DNA of 64,000 nucleotides from Caballeronia ptereochthonis. GTDB taxonomy: Bacteria > Pseudomonadota > Gammaproteobacteria > Burkholderiales > Burkholderiaceae. The notes beneath the pieces were generated by a model. That model ran no database searches and had not been told where the DNA came from. It saw only the letters and a program-made list of their open reading frames with translations. Below are positions 45,725-58,054 of this stretch, in pieces. The DNA is taken from assembly GCF_001545075.1 (NCBI RefSeq), contig NZ_FCOB02000033.1:1-64000 (forward strand), given 5' to 3'. Position 1 is the stretch's first letter. Each line of letters opens with the position of its first letter. A program made the position numbers and the translations under genes.

Positions 45725-47083
45725 TTACTGCGACTGGGCAGCGATGCCCTTGTACTGCACGTACGCGGTGTCGCGCAGTTCGCGCAGCCAGTCGGAATAG
45801 GCCTGCTCGGCCTTGCGCTGACCGATCGCCTGACGCGCGATGTCGAGCTGCTGCGTAGCCGACCCTTCCGCGTCGCGGCGGCCCAGCACCTGAATCAGGT
45901 GATAGCCGTACTCGCTTCGCACCGGATCGCTGACGGCGCCGTCCTGAAGATTGTTCATCGCGCGCTCGAACTCGGGCACGGTTTCGCCCGGGCTGATCCA
46001 GCCGAGATCGCCGCCCTGCGACGCCGAGCCGTCCTGCGAATAGGTGCGCGCGAAATTGGCGAAGTCGCCGCCCGCGAGCACTTGCTGCTTGATGTCGAGC
46101 AGCTTCTGGCGCGCGGCCTGCTCCGACATGCCGTCCGAGACGCGCAGCAGAATGTGGCGCACGTGCGTCTGCACGAGCTTGGGCGCGTCGGCCGGCGTAC
46201 CCTGGCTCGCGCGGCGATCCACGAGCTTGACGATCTCGAAGCCGCCGCTCGTGCGCAGCAAAGTAGGCGCGACCTGGCCCGGACGCAGCGTCGAGACCGC
46301 GGTCACGATGCCCGACGGCAGCGAGCCCGGCGTGCGAAAGCCCAGATCGCCGCCCTTGCCTGCGTCGGTATCCTGGGAGTTGTCTTTCGCGAGCTTCGTG
46401 AAGTCGTCGCCGTTCAGCGCCTGCTTGAGCACGGCGTCGGCCTTGCCCTGCACCGCCGCCACCTCGGACTGGGGCGCGTCCTGCGCGACCTTGAACATGA
46501 TGTGCTGCAGACGCAGATCGCTCGTATTGCGCGCGCCCGGCCCGCGCTGGCTGGCGATGTAGTTCGCCACCTCGCCGTCCGACACGGTGATCTTGCTGTC
46601 GACTTCCTTCTCGCGCAGCTTCGAGAGCGTGAGTTCGGTGCGGGCGTCGCGCATGAAGGTGGACCAGGGTACGCCCTGCGCCTCGATGCGCGAGCGGTAG
46701 ACGTCGAGCGTCATCTGGTTCTGCTGCGCGAGACGTGCGAGCGTGCGGTTCACGGTGGCGTCGTCGATGTTGATGCCGTCATCCTTCGCCTTCTGGAGCT
46801 GGATGCGCTCGAGCACCATCTGATCGAGCACCTGCCGCTGCATCTGGTCCGCGGGCGGCACCGGCGCCTTCTGCTGCTGAAGGCGCTTGACGATCAGCGC
46901 CGTGCGGTCCTCCAGTTCGCGCTGGGTGATGACACCATCGTTCACCACGGCGACGACGGAATCGGCGACCTGCGCATTGCGGCTCGACAACGCCTGCGCG
47001 CCGGCGGGCGTATTCAGTATCAACACGGCAGCGAGCGCGCCCGCTGCGATTGCCGTCGATCGAAACAATTTCACGTTTGCCAC
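45725..47083 (-). CDS. surA: Periplasmic chaperone/peptidyl-prolyl isomerase SurA
   Basis: About 452 residues. Signal peptide ([24 protein letters not shown]), an N-terminal chaperone domain ([21 protein letters not shown]), two parvulin PPIase domains (about 195-295 and 305-405; [12 protein letters not shown] and [11 protein letters not shown]) and a C-terminal helix. It delivers outer-membrane proteins, including LptD encoded just upstream, to the BAM complex. The start is uncertain: GTG at 47083 is used because GGAG sits 5 bp upstream; GTG at 47110 or 47074 are alternatives. No ATG fits. Confidence 0.93.
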   Translation of the reverse strand: MANVKLFRSTAIAAGALAAVLILNTPAGAQALSSRNAQVADSVVAVVNDGVITQRELEDRTALIVKRLQQQKAPVPPADQMQRQVLDQMVLERIQLQKAKDDGINIDDATVNRTLARLAQQNQMTLDVYRSRIEAQGVPWSTFMRDARTELTLSKLREKEVDSKITVSDGEVANYIASQRGPGARNTSDLRLQHIMFKVAQDAPQSEVAAVQGKADAVLKQALNGDDFTKLAKDNSQDTDAGKGGDLGFRTPGSLPSGIVTAVSTLRPGQVAPTLLRTSGGFEIVKLVDRRASQGTPADAPKLVQTHVRHILLRVSDGMSEQAARQKLLDIKQQVLAGGDFANFARTYSQDGSASQGGDLGWISPGETVPEFERAMNNLQDGAVSDPVRSEYGYHLIQVLGRRDAEGSATQQLDIARQAIGQRKAEQAYSDWLRELRDTAYVQYKGIAAQSQ

Positions 47084-47209
47084 AGATACTCCATCAAATA
47101 CCAGCTTCACCCGTTCGTGTGCTGCGTGTGTGTGCTACCTGAGCGCGGCGATCAGCGCCGCCGTTCACTACGTGTTCTTCGATGCCGCGCCGGAACGTCC
47201 GTTCCGGCT

Positions 47210-49600
47210 TCACTCGTAATCGCTGAAGCGGGCGAGCGGCGGCGCCGGCGGCGGCGGCGACTGATACCCCTGGACACTCGCGCGGAACGCGCTGACGAGG
47301 CCGTTGTCGACGTTCGACAAGCCCTTGAAGGTCAGCTGCGCGAGCACGCGCGTGCCCGACGAAGGCTGGCCGCTGGTATTCACGCCGTTGGCGTAACGCT
47401 GCATGCCGAAGCCGAACGCCCAGCAGTCCGCATCGTACTGGAAGCCCACGAGCCCGTCGACGAGACGATGGCTCGCGAGATCATAATTGACGCGGCCGAC
47501 GGCGTAGAGGCGGTTCGTGAGCGGCCATTCGCCGGACACCAGAATCTGGTTGATCGGCTCGTTCACCAGAGTGGTCTGGTTCGAGCGCGTGTACCGGTAG
47601 CCGACGTTGATCACCTTGCGTTCGGCGGGGCTGAACGCGAAACCGACGCTCGAGCGCACGAGCTGGTTATTGTCCACATTATATTGGAACGCCGTTTCCG
47701 AGGCGAAACCAGCGCCCAGCTTGATCGCCGCGCCCGCGATCAGATCCGAGTGCTTCGCCTGGCTGATCGGCTGGTCCGGCGAGATGGTGACGCGCTGGCT
47801 CTGGAAATAATACTGTTGCGCGATGACGAAACGCGCACGCTCGTCGCCCGTCGCCGGGTTGATGAAGCGCGTCGTGAGGCCGGCGGTCAGGCGGTTCGCG
47901 TCGGCGATCCGGTCGTTGCCGACGAAGGTGTTCGGCGTGTAGATCTCGGCGAGGCCGAAGTCGGCTTCGGCGGTATCGAAGATCGGCGCGAAGTCCTGAT
48001 TGTGGTACGGCGTGTAGACGTAGTAGAGCCGCGGCTCCAGCGTCTGGATGTAGTCCTGGCCGAAGAGCCGCACCGAGCGGTCGAACACGAGCCCCGTGTC
48101 GAAGCTGATGGTCGGAATCGACTCGGTGAAGTTCTTGGGCTGCCCCGTCACGGGCGGCGACGAACCCGCGACCTGACTGGTGGCGATGTGGCTCAGGTCG
48201 TACGACGCGAAGTGCCATTGCACCTTCGGCGTGACGAAATAGCCCGGCGCATTGATCCCGTAGCTGAGGTAGGGATTGAAGTACAGCCGGTTGCCGTCGG
48301 TCGCGCCTTCGGTGGTGATCGTGAAGCGCGTGGCGTCCAGTTCCGCGCCGTAGTCGAAGCCGCCGACGTTGTACTTGTTGTACTGAACGTTCACCTGCGG
48401 CTCGCGCGCGTACGGCGGAACCGACGGCTGCAGCGTCTGCCAGCGCTGCTCGCGGGCGAGCACCGACCACGGGCCGTTGTTGTACGTGAGCCCGGCCTCC
48501 TGCTGATACAGGAGCTGCGTGCCGTTCAGGAACTGGTTCGACGCGTTGCCCAGGTCTTCCGGATACTGATCGTCCGAAACCTTGTTGTAATTGACGTAAC
48601 CGCCGAAGCCGTTGCCGAAGTTCTGGCGATGCTGCCAGAAGATCGCATAGCGGTTCGTGTGCGTCTCGCGGTCGTTCGGCAGGAAGTCGCCGGTGAACGA
48701 GCCCGAATACGTCGGCGACAGGTAGCGGTACGTCGCTTCCCCGAGCACGCCGCGCCGCGTCATGATGCGCGGCGTGACCGTCAGATCGCGGTTCGGCGCG
48801 ATATTGAAGTAGTACGGGATCGTCGCTTCGAAGCCGGTCGTCGAGCTGAGCGAGAACGTCGGCGGCAGGAGGCCGCTGCGGCGGTCGCCCGTCAGCGGAA
48901 ACGACAGCCACGGACTCCCGAACACCGGCACGCCCTGGAAGAACAGCACGCCGTTGTGCGCGACGCCTTCCTCGGCGCCCGTATCGAAATCGAACGACGA
49001 GCCCTTGATGTACCACGCCGGATCGGTCTCGCACTGACAGGCCGTGTACGTGCCGTGATCGACGCGCGCGCGCTCGTTGTCGATCATGTCGACACGTTCG
49101 GCGCTGCCCGAGCCGCCCGTCAGGTTGAAGTGGTACTTCGGGTTCGTCATGAACCCTTCGTTCGCCTCCACTTTCAGGTGCGCTTCCGGACCGATGAACG
49201 ATACGCCGTTGTTGATCAGCCTGACATTGCCGAAAGCATCGGCCATGTCCGTGTCCTGATCGTAGTGCAGCGCGTCGGCCTTGATGACCGTCACCGTGCG
49301 CCGCACCTCGGCCGAGCCCTTGGCCGCCATGTCCTCATCGGACGTGCCGGTGGCCTTGTCGCTCAGCAGGAACGTCGAGGGCTGCTGGCCGCCCTGCAAC
49401 GGGCGCTCCTCGAGCTGGGGCGCGAAACGAAGGCTTTCGGGGCCGTCGAGCGGCGCGACGCTGGACGCGGCACCGACGAGCTGCGCATGCGCGAGAGCGG
49501 GCATCAGGCCCGGAACGGATAGGAGCGCGACGACGAGCCGCCGCCTGCGTGGCTGAGCGTCGCCTTGGATTTTCGATACTGGAAACTGTCGTGGCGGCAT
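47210..49600 (-). CDS. lptD: LPS-assembly protein LptD
   Basis: 796-residue outer-membrane barrel that, plugged by LptE, inserts lipopolysaccharide in the outer leaflet. Signal peptide about 1-39 ([22 protein letters not shown]), an OstA/LptA-like beta-jellyroll (about 110-230: [22 protein letters not shown]), and the LptD barrel (about 280-760: [37 protein letters not shown]). Cysteine pairs expected for the maturation disulfides occur in YTACQCETD and [10 protein letters not shown]. The first gene of lptD-surA-pdxA-rsmA; lptE is also in this window. Confidence 0.95.
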   Translation of the reverse strand: MPPRQFPVSKIQGDAQPRRRRLVVALLSVPGLMPALAHAQLVGAASSVAPLDGPESLRFAPQLEERPLQGGQQPSTFLLSDKATGTSDEDMAAKGSAEVRRTVTVIKADALHYDQDTDMADAFGNVRLINNGVSFIGPEAHLKVEANEGFMTNPKYHFNLTGGSGSAERVDMIDNERARVDHGTYTACQCETDPAWYIKGSSFDFDTGAEEGVAHNGVLFFQGVPVFGSPWLSFPLTGDRRSGLLPPTFSLSSTTGFEATIPYYFNIAPNRDLTVTPRIMTRRGVLGEATYRYLSPTYSGSFTGDFLPNDRETHTNRYAIFWQHRQNFGNGFGGYVNYNKVSDDQYPEDLGNASNQFLNGTQLLYQQEAGLTYNNGPWSVLAREQRWQTLQPSVPPYAREPQVNVQYNKYNVGGFDYGAELDATRFTITTEGATDGNRLYFNPYLSYGINAPGYFVTPKVQWHFASYDLSHIATSQVAGSSPPVTGQPKNFTESIPTISFDTGLVFDRSVRLFGQDYIQTLEPRLYYVYTPYHNQDFAPIFDTAEADFGLAEIYTPNTFVGNDRIADANRLTAGLTTRFINPATGDERARFVIAQQYYFQSQRVTISPDQPISQAKHSDLIAGAAIKLGAGFASETAFQYNVDNNQLVRSSVGFAFSPAERKVINVGYRYTRSNQTTLVNEPINQILVSGEWPLTNRLYAVGRVNYDLASHRLVDGLVGFQYDADCWAFGFGMQRYANGVNTSGQPSSGTRVLAQLTFKGLSNVDNGLVSAFRASVQGYQSPPPPAPPLARFSDYE

Positions 49601-49825
49601 GTATGGGTGGCGGTTCGATCCCGTTCGCATCCCACGCGCTCGATGCCGCCGGGCAGGCGGCCGCGCCCTTGCCGCAGTCGAACTTGACGGTCCGTTGCTA
49701 AGCAGGGACGACACTCGATCGAACGGTAACGCTCACAGTCGTCGGGGCCTGGCGCCAGGCGTGAAACGGATCGCTTAAAAAAGTCGTGGGGTATTATATG
49801 GCAAGATGTTTCGCCCCTCGAATTT
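49601..49825. promoter_or_regulatory. Divergent promoter region lptD / amgK
   Basis: 225-bp spacer. An AT-rich core GTATTATATG at 49791-49800 holds TATAAT on the minus strand (toward lptD) and TATTAT on the plus strand (toward amgK), so the two promoters may overlap. Neither has a good -35. Confidence 0.4.
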
Positions 49826-50851
49826 ATGACGCACATTCCTTCCGACGCCCGCCTGGATCAGCTCCGCACGTGGCTTCAAACCTTCGCCGGGCGCTACCGC
49901 CTGGACGTCGCCAGTCTCGCCCCCGCCTCCGCCGACGCAAGCTTTCGCCGCTATTTCCGGCTGGAGGGCGATTCGGAGTTCGGTAGAACGCTCATCGCCG
50001 TCGATGCGCCGCCGCCGGAAAAATGCCGCGAATTCGTGCAGGTCGCCGGGCTGCTGGAGGCGGCGAACGTGCACGTGCCGAAGATTCTGGAAACCGATTT
50101 CGACGCCGGTTTCATGCTCGTGACCGATCTCGGCACGACCACTTACATTTCCGTGCTCGACGAGAAAAACGCGCGGCCGCTGATGCGCGCAGCCGTCGAC
50201 TCCTTGATCCGCTTCCAGCAAACCGCGCGCGAAGGCGTCCTGCCGCCGTTCGACGAGGCGTTCCTGCGCCGCGAGATGGAACTGCTGCCCGAGTGGTTCA
50301 TCGGCCGCCATCTGGGCCGCGACGTCACCGCCGAGGAGCGCAAGACCCTCGACGAGACCTTCACGCTGCTCGTCCGGAGCGCGCTCGCGCAGCCGCAGAC
50401 CTTCATGCTGCGCGATTACATGCCGCGCAATCTGATGGTATGCGAGCCGAATCCCGGCGTGCTCGACTTTCAGGACGCGGTGTACGGCCCGATCACCTAC
50501 GACATGGCGTCGCTGATGCGCGACGCGTTCATCAGCTGGGAAGAAGAATTTCAGCTCGACTGCATCGCGTACTACTGGGAGCGTGCCAGGAAAGCGGGAC
50601 TACCCGTCGATGCGGATTTCGGCGAGTTCTACCGCCAGCTCGAATGGATGGGCCTGCAGCGGCACATCAAGGTGCTCGGGCTGTTCGCGCGCATCCACTA
50701 TCGCGACGGCAAGCCGCGCTATCTGGCCGATCTGCCGCGCTTCATCGGCTATGCGCGCAAGGTCGCGGAGCGCTACGCGCCGCTGTGGCCGTTCGCGCGC
50801 CTGCTCGATTCGCTGGAAGGCCGGGCGGTCGAAGTCGGCTACACGTTCTGA
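49826..50851 (+). CDS. amgK: N-acetylmuramate/N-acetylglucosamine kinase AmgK
   Basis: 341-residue aminoglycoside-phosphotransferase-fold sugar kinase that phosphorylates MurNAc at the anomeric position. DASFRRYFRLEGDSE near the N terminus, MLRDYMPRNLMV (catalytic loop) and GVLDFQDAVYGPITYDMASL (metal-binding DFQD) are typical. Coupled with murU 14 bp downstream. Together they feed recovered muramic acid back to UDP-MurNAc, by-passing MurA, a route that confers intrinsic fosfomycin tolerance in Pseudomonas. Confidence 0.92.
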   Translation: MTHIPSDARLDQLRTWLQTFAGRYRLDVASLAPASADASFRRYFRLEGDSEFGRTLIAVDAPPPEKCREFVQVAGLLEAANVHVPKILETDFDAGFMLVTDLGTTTYISVLDEKNARPLMRAAVDSLIRFQQTAREGVLPPFDEAFLRREMELLPEWFIGRHLGRDVTAEERKTLDETFTLLVRSALAQPQTFMLRDYMPRNLMVCEPNPGVLDFQDAVYGPITYDMASLMRDAFISWEEEFQLDCIAYYWERARKAGLPVDADFGEFYRQLEWMGLQRHIKVLGLFARIHYRDGKPRYLADLPRFIGYARKVAERYAPLWPFARLLDSLEGRAVEVGYTF

Positions 50852-50865
50852 TCGTCCGGTACCGC

Positions 50866-51567
50866 ATGACTCACTCAATCAAGACGGCGATGATCTTCGC
50901 CGCCGGTCGCGGCGAACGCATGCGCCCGCTCACCGATACGTGCCCGAAACCGTTGCTCGAAGTGGGCGGAAAGCCGCTCATCGTCTGGCAGATCGAGCGC
51001 CTCGCGGCGGCGGGCGTCGCGACGATCGTCATCAATCACGCGTGGCTCGGCGAGCAGATCGAAGCCGCGCTCGGCGACGGCGCGCGCTGGGGCGTCGCCC
51101 TGCGCTACTCGCCCGAAACCGAGGCGCTGGAAACCGCGGGCGGCATTGCGCAGGCGCTGCATCTGATCGGGGATGGCGTGTTCATCGCGGTGAGCGGCGA
51201 CGTCTTCTGCGATTTCGACTACGCCGCGTTGCGCGAGCGCGCCGCCGCGCTCGCCTCGCGTGATCTGCCCGGCATGCATCTCGTGATGGTGCCGAATCCG
51301 CCGTTTCATCCCAGAGGCGATTTCGCGCTCGAGAACGGCGCGCTCGCACTCGACGGCGCGCCGCGGTTCACCTTCGGCAACATCGGCCTCTACGACACGC
51401 GCATGTTCCGCAATCTCGCCCCCGGCACGCGCCGCGCGCTCACGCCCTACTACCGCGAGACCATCGCGGCCGGGCGCGCGAGCGGCGAACTCTACGAGGG
51501 CCGCTGGGAAAACGTCGGCACGCCTGCGCAGCTTCAGGCCCTCGACGAAGAACTGCGCACGGCCTGA
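50866..51567 (+). CDS. murU: N-acetylmuramate alpha-1-phosphate uridylyltransferase MurU
   Basis: 233-residue nucleotidyltransferase converting MurNAc-1-P and UTP to UDP-MurNAc. The signature AMIFAAGRGERMRPLTDTCPKPLLEVGGKPLI begins at residue 8; AVSGDVFCDFDY carries the metal Asp, and GRWENVGTPAQL is the end motif. Second gene of the amgK-murU pair. A general sugar-phosphate nucleotidyltransferase annotation would be the alternative, but the pairing favours MurU. Confidence 0.92.
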   Translation: MTHSIKTAMIFAAGRGERMRPLTDTCPKPLLEVGGKPLIVWQIERLAAAGVATIVINHAWLGEQIEAALGDGARWGVALRYSPETEALETAGGIAQALHLIGDGVFIAVSGDVFCDFDYAALRERAAALASRDLPGMHLVMVPNPPFHPRGDFALENGALALDGAPRFTFGNIGLYDTRMFRNLAPGTRRALTPYYRETIAAGRASGELYEGRWENVGTPAQLQALDEELRTA

Positions 51568-51598
51568 GCGCCCGGGATTGGGACGCATCCGATGGTAA

Positions 51599-53041
<1,443 letters not shown>

Positions 53042-53063
53042 CGCTCCGTGTCGCCGCAATGAC

Positions 53064-53098
53064 AAAGGCCCACGTCGCAAGACGTGGGCCTTTGTTTT
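53064..53098. terminator. Intrinsic terminator after purB
   Basis: AAAGGCCCACGTC (53064-53076) pairs with GACGTGGGCCTTT (53081-53093) across GCAA, followed by GTTTT. Symmetric enough to serve convergent gntK too. Confidence 0.88.
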
Positions 53099-53114
53099 AC
53101 TGAAGCTCGCGAAT

Positions 53115-53609
53115 TCAGCGCGTCTTCAGTTTCTCGATCACGATTTCGACGATTTCCTCGGGCGTATGCTCGATGCTCACGGTGATCGCCTCGTCCGCAC
53201 CCGGCGGCTCGAGCGTGTCGAGCTGGCTCTGCAGCAGCGACGGATCGAAGAAATGGCCGCTACGCGTCGCGAGACGCTCGTGCAGGACTTCGAACGTGCC
53301 CTCCAGATAGACGAAGCACACGTCCTTGTCGCCGCCGCGCAGCACGTCGCGATAGGAGCGCTTGAGCGACGAGCAGGTGAACACCGCCTGCTCGCCCGCG
53401 CGCTGCCGCTCCTCGATCGCGGCGCGAATCGTCTTGAGCCACGGCCAGCGGTCCTCGTCCGTCAGAGGGATGCCCTTGTGCATCTTCTCCTTGTTCGCGG
53501 CGCTGTGAAACGCGTCGCCGTCGGTGAACGAGCAATGCAGGCGTTCCGCCAGCATCTCGCCGATGCGGGTCTTGCCGGCGCCCGACACGCCCATCGCGAT
53601 CAGAATCAT
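53115..53609 (-). CDS. gntK: Gluconokinase GntK
   Basis: 164 residues. P-loop kinase phosphorylating gluconate to 6-phosphogluconate. Walker A GVSGAGKT at 7-14; TDGDAFHSAANKEKMHKGIPLTDEDRWPWL is the gluconokinase signature, and YLEGTFEVLHERLATRSGHFFDPSLLQSQ the lid region. AGGAGACTTCG precedes the ATG at 53609. It lies 10 bp after gntT in the same direction, feeding the Entner-Doudoroff enzymes encoded nearby. Confidence 0.95.
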   Translation of the reverse strand: MILIAMGVSGAGKTRIGEMLAERLHCSFTDGDAFHSAANKEKMHKGIPLTDEDRWPWLKTIRAAIEERQRAGEQAVFTCSSLKRSYRDVLRGGDKDVCFVYLEGTFEVLHERLATRSGHFFDPSLLQSQLDTLEPPGADEAITVSIEHTPEEIVEIVIEKLKTR

Positions 53610-53619
53610 CGAAGTCTCC

Positions 53620-54984
53620 TTACACGACCGCCGCAAGCGCGAAGGTCAAACCGAGTCCCATCAGGGAAATGATGGTTTCGAGCAACGACCAGGTCTTGAA
53701 CGTCTGTCCGACCGTCATCCCGAAATACTCTTTGATCAGCCAGAAGCCGCCATCGTTCACATGCGAGAAGATCAGCGAGCCGGAGCCGGTGGCGAGCACC
53801 AGCAATTCCGGGCTCGTGTGGCCGCCCGCAGCGGCGGCGATCGGCGCGACGATGCCGCACGCGGTCGTCATCGCGACGGTGGCCGAGCCGGTGGCCAGGC
53901 GAATCAGCGCGGCGACGAACCAGCCGAGCAGAAGCGGCGACAGATTCGCGGACGATGCGGTCGCGACGATCTGCTGCGAAATGCCGCTGTCGCGCAGAAC
54001 CTGGCCGAAGCCGCCGCCCGCGCCGACGATCAGCGTGATGCCCGCGATCGGCATCAGGCACTCGCCGCAGAACTTCTGGATTTGCTCGCGGTTGAAGCCC
54101 TGCTTCGCGCCGAAGGTCCAGAAGCTGACCAGCACGGCGATCAGAAGCGCCATATCCGACTGGCCGACGAAGCGCAACAGATCGTTGGGCAGCGTCTTCG
54201 GCGTGAAGACCAGATCCGCCCAGCTTCCGACCAGCATCAGAATGACCGGCAGCAGGATGGTGAACAGCGTGATGCCGAAGCTCGGCAGAGCGCGCGTTTT
54301 CTGGGTGTCGCCGTGCTTTTCGGTGAACTGGTCGGAGAGCGCGTTGGTGTCCGGCAGCTTGATGTATTTGTGGATCAGCAGCGCGAACAACGGACCGGCG
54401 ACGATCGCGCACGGCACGCCGACGATCAGGCCATAGGCGATCGTCCTGCCGATATCCGCGTGATACGCCTGCACGGCGAGGAGCGCTGCCGGGTGCGGCG
54501 GAATCAGGCCGTGCACGACCGAGAGGCCCGCGACCATCGGCAGACCGATCAGCAGCAGCGACTTGCCGGTGCGCTTGGCGACGTTGAACGCGATCGGAAT
54601 CAGCAGCACGAAGCCGACTTCGAAGAACACCGGCAAGCCGACGATGATCGCGACGACCATCATCGCCCAGTGGATGTTCTTCTCGCCGAACAGATTGATC
54701 AGCGTATTGGCGATGCGCTCCGCGCCGCCCGATTCGGCCATCATCTTGCCGAGCATCGTGCCGAGACCCACGACCACGGCAATGTGGCCGAGGGTGTTGC
54801 CGTTGCCGGTTTCGAACGACTTGACGATTTTGTCCATCGGCATGCCGACCGCAAGCGCGAGCAGCACGGACACGATCATGAGGACGAGGAACGGATAGAC
54901 CTTGTAGCGCGCGATCATCAGGATCAGAACCGCGATCGCGATCACCGCGTAGAGCAACAGCATGCTCCCGTGGACGGCTGGCAT
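53620..54984 (-). CDS. gntT: Gluconate:H+ symporter GntT/GntP family
   Basis: 454-residue inner-membrane permease with about 12-14 helices. GNTLGHIAVVVGLGTMLGKMMAESGGAERIA, HGLIPPHPAALLA and the C-terminal GSGSLIFSHVNDGGFWLIKEYFGMT are hallmarks of the GntP family. GGAGGCGCC before ATG 54984. Downstream gntK shows gluconate as the likely substrate. The 289-bp upstream gap to eda should carry its promoter; no HexR-like site was seen there. Confidence 0.93.
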   Translation of the reverse strand: MPAVHGSMLLLYAVIAIAVLILMIARYKVYPFLVLMIVSVLLALAVGMPMDKIVKSFETGNGNTLGHIAVVVGLGTMLGKMMAESGGAERIANTLINLFGEKNIHWAMMVVAIIVGLPVFFEVGFVLLIPIAFNVAKRTGKSLLLIGLPMVAGLSVVHGLIPPHPAALLAVQAYHADIGRTIAYGLIVGVPCAIVAGPLFALLIHKYIKLPDTNALSDQFTEKHGDTQKTRALPSFGITLFTILLPVILMLVGSWADLVFTPKTLPNDLLRFVGQSDMALLIAVLVSFWTFGAKQGFNREQIQKFCGECLMPIAGITLIVGAGGGFGQVLRDSGISQQIVATASSANLSPLLLGWFVAALIRLATGSATVAMTTACGIVAPIAAAAGGHTSPELLVLATGSGSLIFSHVNDGGFWLIKEYFGMTVGQTFKTWSLLETIISLMGLGLTFALAAVV

Positions 54985-55273
54985 GGCGCCTCCTTGGATA
55001 TTGTTGAGGTTGTTTTTTGCGCTATGCATGCGTTTGCCGTCGCTGCACTGCACACATCGGGCAATGTCCGGCAAGCGCGCACAGGGCGCTGGGCAACGGA
55101 ATTTTACTTGTTAGCGGGGGATTTGGCCGGGGAGACGCTGCTCTTTTAGTGTCTTTCCCTATGCGCGATGCCGGATGTTCTGCGGGAAAACGCTAAGGAT
55201 AACCAATCTTCCCGGCAGGCGATTGACGCGCGCAAGCGGCATGACCCGGTTGCGCGCCTTTCGAATACGACTT
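54985..55273. other. Upstream region of gntT
   Basis: 289 bp between eda stop and gntT start. It shares the 11-mer TAGTGTCTTTC (55147-55157) with the region just downstream of the edd promoter (58029-58039), of unknown meaning. No gene or clear promoter hexamers found. Confidence 0.4.
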
Positions 55274-55906
55274 TTACTGGTGCGGCGCCAGCTCGCTCGC
55301 GGCGCGCGCGAGACGGGTGACTTCTTCCCAGTTCTGCGCGGCGAGCGCGGCTTTCGGCGTGAGCCACGAACCGCCGACGCACACCACGTTCGGCTGCGCG
55401 AGGAAGCTCGACGCGGTTTCGGCCGTGATCCCGCCCGTCGGGCAGAATTTCAGGTTCGGGAACGGTCCGTAGAACGCTTGCAGCATCGGAATGCCGCCCG
55501 CCTGCTGCGCCGGGAAGAACTTGACGATCTCGTAGCCCAGCTCCATCGCGGCGATGATGTCGCTCGGCGTCATCACGCCCGGCAGAAGCGGCAATCCGGC
55601 GTCCTGGGCCGCCTTGTGCATGTCTTTCGTGAGGCCGGGCGACACGCCGAACTGCGCGCCCGCCTTCTTCGCCTGCGCGCAATGCTCGGGTTTCGTGATC
55701 GTGCCCACGCCGACGACGATATCGTCCGCCAGCTGGCTCGCACGCTCGATCGCGCCGATGCCCGCCGCCGTGCGCAGCGTGATCTCCAGCACCTTCACGC
55801 CGCCCGCATGCAGCGCGCGCGAGACGTGTTCTCCCTGCTCGACCGAATCGAAGGCCAGCACAGGGATCACCGGTCCCAGACGCACGATTTCGCTTACCGT
55901 TTTCAT
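55274..55906 (-). CDS. eda: KDPG aldolase Eda
   Basis: 210-residue TIM-barrel aldolase splitting 2-keto-3-deoxy-6-phosphogluconate into pyruvate and glyceraldehyde-3-phosphate. Glu41 (KVLEITLRT) and Schiff-base Lys129 (GYEIVKFFPAQQAGG) are present; VGVGTITKPEHC and FCPTGGI are conserved. It follows edd by 98 bp in the same direction, the last step of the Entner-Doudoroff pathway. Confidence 0.96.
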   Translation of the reverse strand: MKTVSEIVRLGPVIPVLAFDSVEQGEHVSRALHAGGVKVLEITLRTAAGIGAIERASQLADDIVVGVGTITKPEHCAQAKKAGAQFGVSPGLTKDMHKAAQDAGLPLLPGVMTPSDIIAAMELGYEIVKFFPAQQAGGIPMLQAFYGPFPNLKFCPTGGITAETASSFLAQPNVVCVGGSWLTPKAALAAQNWEEVTRLARAASELAPHQ

Positions 55907-56004
55907 TTGATGCGACTCCTGGTTTTTGTGCGGCGCCCTTTGAATTTACGGGTCTGTCCGCGGGTTTCTCTCAGGTTCGAGCGGTTCGCCGCTCGTCTCG
56001 ACAT

Positions 56005-57948
56005 TCAGTGATGCGTGGCGTGCGCCTTGTTCAGCGCCGATGCCGCGGCGCGAGCGTTATCGCGAAGCGCATGCCGCTCCTGCGAGGCCGCGCCGCCGTT
56101 CGCCTGCGCGGCAGTCGCGCCGATCAGCGCACCGAACACCGACGCGCCCTCTTCCGCCGGCAGCGCCGCACTGCGGAACACGCCGAACAGCTCGCGCCCG
56201 AAGCCGACTTCGTTCTCCGCCTGGTACAGCGGCGCCTCCACTTCGCGCGCATCCCATTCCTTGGCGTCGATCTCGATGTCGAGCACGCCCGCGGGCGCAT
56301 CGATCACGAGCATGTCGCCGGTGCGCACCTTGCCGAGCGGCCCTTGCAGCAGCGCTTCGGGCGACACGTGAATCACGGCCGGCACCTTGCCCGACGCACC
56401 CGACATGCGCCCGTCCGTGACGAGCGCGACATGGAAGCCCTGATCCTGCAACACGCCGAGCAGCGGCGTCAATCGATGCAGTTCCGGCATGCCGTTCGCC
56501 CGCGCGCCCTGGAAGCGCACGACGGCGACGAAATCGCGCTTCAACTCGCCCTTGTCGAAGGCTTCCTGCACCTCTTCCTGTGAATTGAAGACGATGGCCG
56601 GCGCCTTCACCACGCGATGCTCCGGCGCGACCGCTGAAATCTTGATGACGCCGCGCCCGAGCTTGCCCTGCATCAGGCGCAGGCCGCCGTCCGGCTGGAA
56701 CGGCTCGCCGATGCCGCGCAGCACCTTGGTGTCATGGCTTTCCTGCGCGCCGTCGACCCATTGCAGCTTGCCGTCGATGAGCTTCGGCTCCTTCGTGTAA
56801 TGCGACAGCCCACGGCCGGCGACGGTCTGCACGTCCTCATGCAGCAGCCCGCCTTCGAGCAGATTGCGCACGAGGAACGCGACGCCGCCCGCCGCGTGGA
56901 AGTGATTCACGTCGGCCTTGCCGTTCGGGTAGATCTTCGCGAGCAGCGGCACGGCTTGCGACAGTTCGTCGAAATCGTTCCAGTCGATCACGATGCCCGC
57001 CGCCCGCGCGATCGCCACGAGATGCAGCGTGTGGTTGGTCGAGCCGCCCGTCGCGAGCAGCGCGACGATACCGTTCACGACCGCCTTTTCATCGACGACA
57101 TGACCGATCGGCGTGTAGTTGCCGCGCTCGTGCGTCAGGTCCAGCACGCGGCGCGCGGCCTCGGCCGTGAGCGCATCGCGCAGCGGCGTGTGCGGATGCA
57201 CGAACGCCGAGCTCGGCAGATGCAGGCCCATTATTTCCATCAGCATCTGGTTGCTGTTGGCCGTGCCGTAGAACGTGCACGTGCCGTGGGCGTGGTACGC
57301 GGCCGCCTCCGCTTCGAGCAGCGCGCCGCGATCACACTTGCCGGTCGCGAATTCCTGGCGCACTTTCGCCTTCTCGTCGTTGGTGAGGCCGCTCGTCATC
57401 GGGCCGGCGGGCACGAAGATGGTCGGCAGATGGCCAAATTGCAGCGCGCCGATGGCGAGCCCCGGCACGATCTTGTCGCACACGCCCAGGCACAGCGCCG
57501 CGTCAAACATGTTGTGCGTGAGCGCGACGGCCGTGCTCATCGCGATGACTTCGCGCGAGAAGAGCGACAGCTCCATGCCGGCATTGCCTTGCGTGATGCC
57601 GTCGCACATGGCGGGCACGCCGCCCGCGAACTGCGCGATGCCGCCATGCTCGCGCGCCGCCTGCTTGATGATGTCCGGAAAGCTCTTGTACGGCGCGTGC
57701 GCGGAAAGCATTTCGTTGTAGGACGACACGATGCCGATGTTCGGCTCGCGCACCGCCTTGATCGCGAACTTTTCCTGGCCTTCCAGTCCGGCGAAGCCGT
57801 GCGCCAGATTCGCGCAGGAGAGCGCGCCGCGCGCGGGAAACATGCCTTGAGCGGCGGCGATGCGCGCGAGATAGGCCGAACGCGTCGGCTTGCTGCGCTC
57901 GATGATGCGGTCGGTGACTTTCTTGAGTTGCGAATGCGGGGAAACCAT
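56005..57948 (-). CDS. edd: Phosphogluconate dehydratase Edd
   Basis: 647-residue IlvD/Edd-family [4Fe-4S] enzyme dehydrating 6-phosphogluconate to [62 protein letters not shown] and [16 protein letters not shown] (cluster cysteines) mark it as Edd rather than IlvD. Start ATG 57948 with AAGGAG at a good distance. Upstream at 58055-58083 is a promoter overlapped by a HexR-like operator. Confidence 0.96.
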   Translation of the reverse strand: MVSPHSQLKKVTDRIIERSKPTRSAYLARIAAAQGMFPARGALSCANLAHGFAGLEGQEKFAIKAVREPNIGIVSSYNEMLSAHAPYKSFPDIIKQAAREHGGIAQFAGGVPAMCDGITQGNAGMELSLFSREVIAMSTAVALTHNMFDAALCLGVCDKIVPGLAIGALQFGHLPTIFVPAGPMTSGLTNDEKAKVRQEFATGKCDRGALLEAEAAAYHAHGTCTFYGTANSNQMLMEIMGLHLPSSAFVHPHTPLRDALTAEAARRVLDLTHERGNYTPIGHVVDEKAVVNGIVALLATGGSTNHTLHLVAIARAAGIVIDWNDFDELSQAVPLLAKIYPNGKADVNHFHAAGGVAFLVRNLLEGGLLHEDVQTVAGRGLSHYTKEPKLIDGKLQWVDGAQESHDTKVLRGIGEPFQPDGGLRLMQGKLGRGVIKISAVAPEHRVVKAPAIVFNSQEEVQEAFDKGELKRDFVAVVRFQGARANGMPELHRLTPLLGVLQDQGFHVALVTDGRMSGASGKVPAVIHVSPEALLQGPLGKVRTGDMLVIDAPAGVLDIEIDAKEWDAREVEAPLYQAENEVGFGRELFGVFRSAALPAEEGASVFGALIGATAAQANGGAASQERHALRDNARAAASALNKAHATHH

Positions 57949-58054
57949 CGATGCTCCTTGTCTCACTCCCGGCGCGCCTGCCGTCGAGGTTTGGGTTTTG
58001 AATCGCGAGGAACGGCGGTTGAGTCGTTGTAGTGTCTTTCTGCCGATGCGCAGA

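Noticed and set aside
45512-49522. A 1336-codon plus-strand open frame across pdxA, surA and lptD
   Set aside because: Antisense to three well-recognised genes; its Arg/Val/Ala-rich translation is the usual product of high-GC codon bias on the opposite strand.
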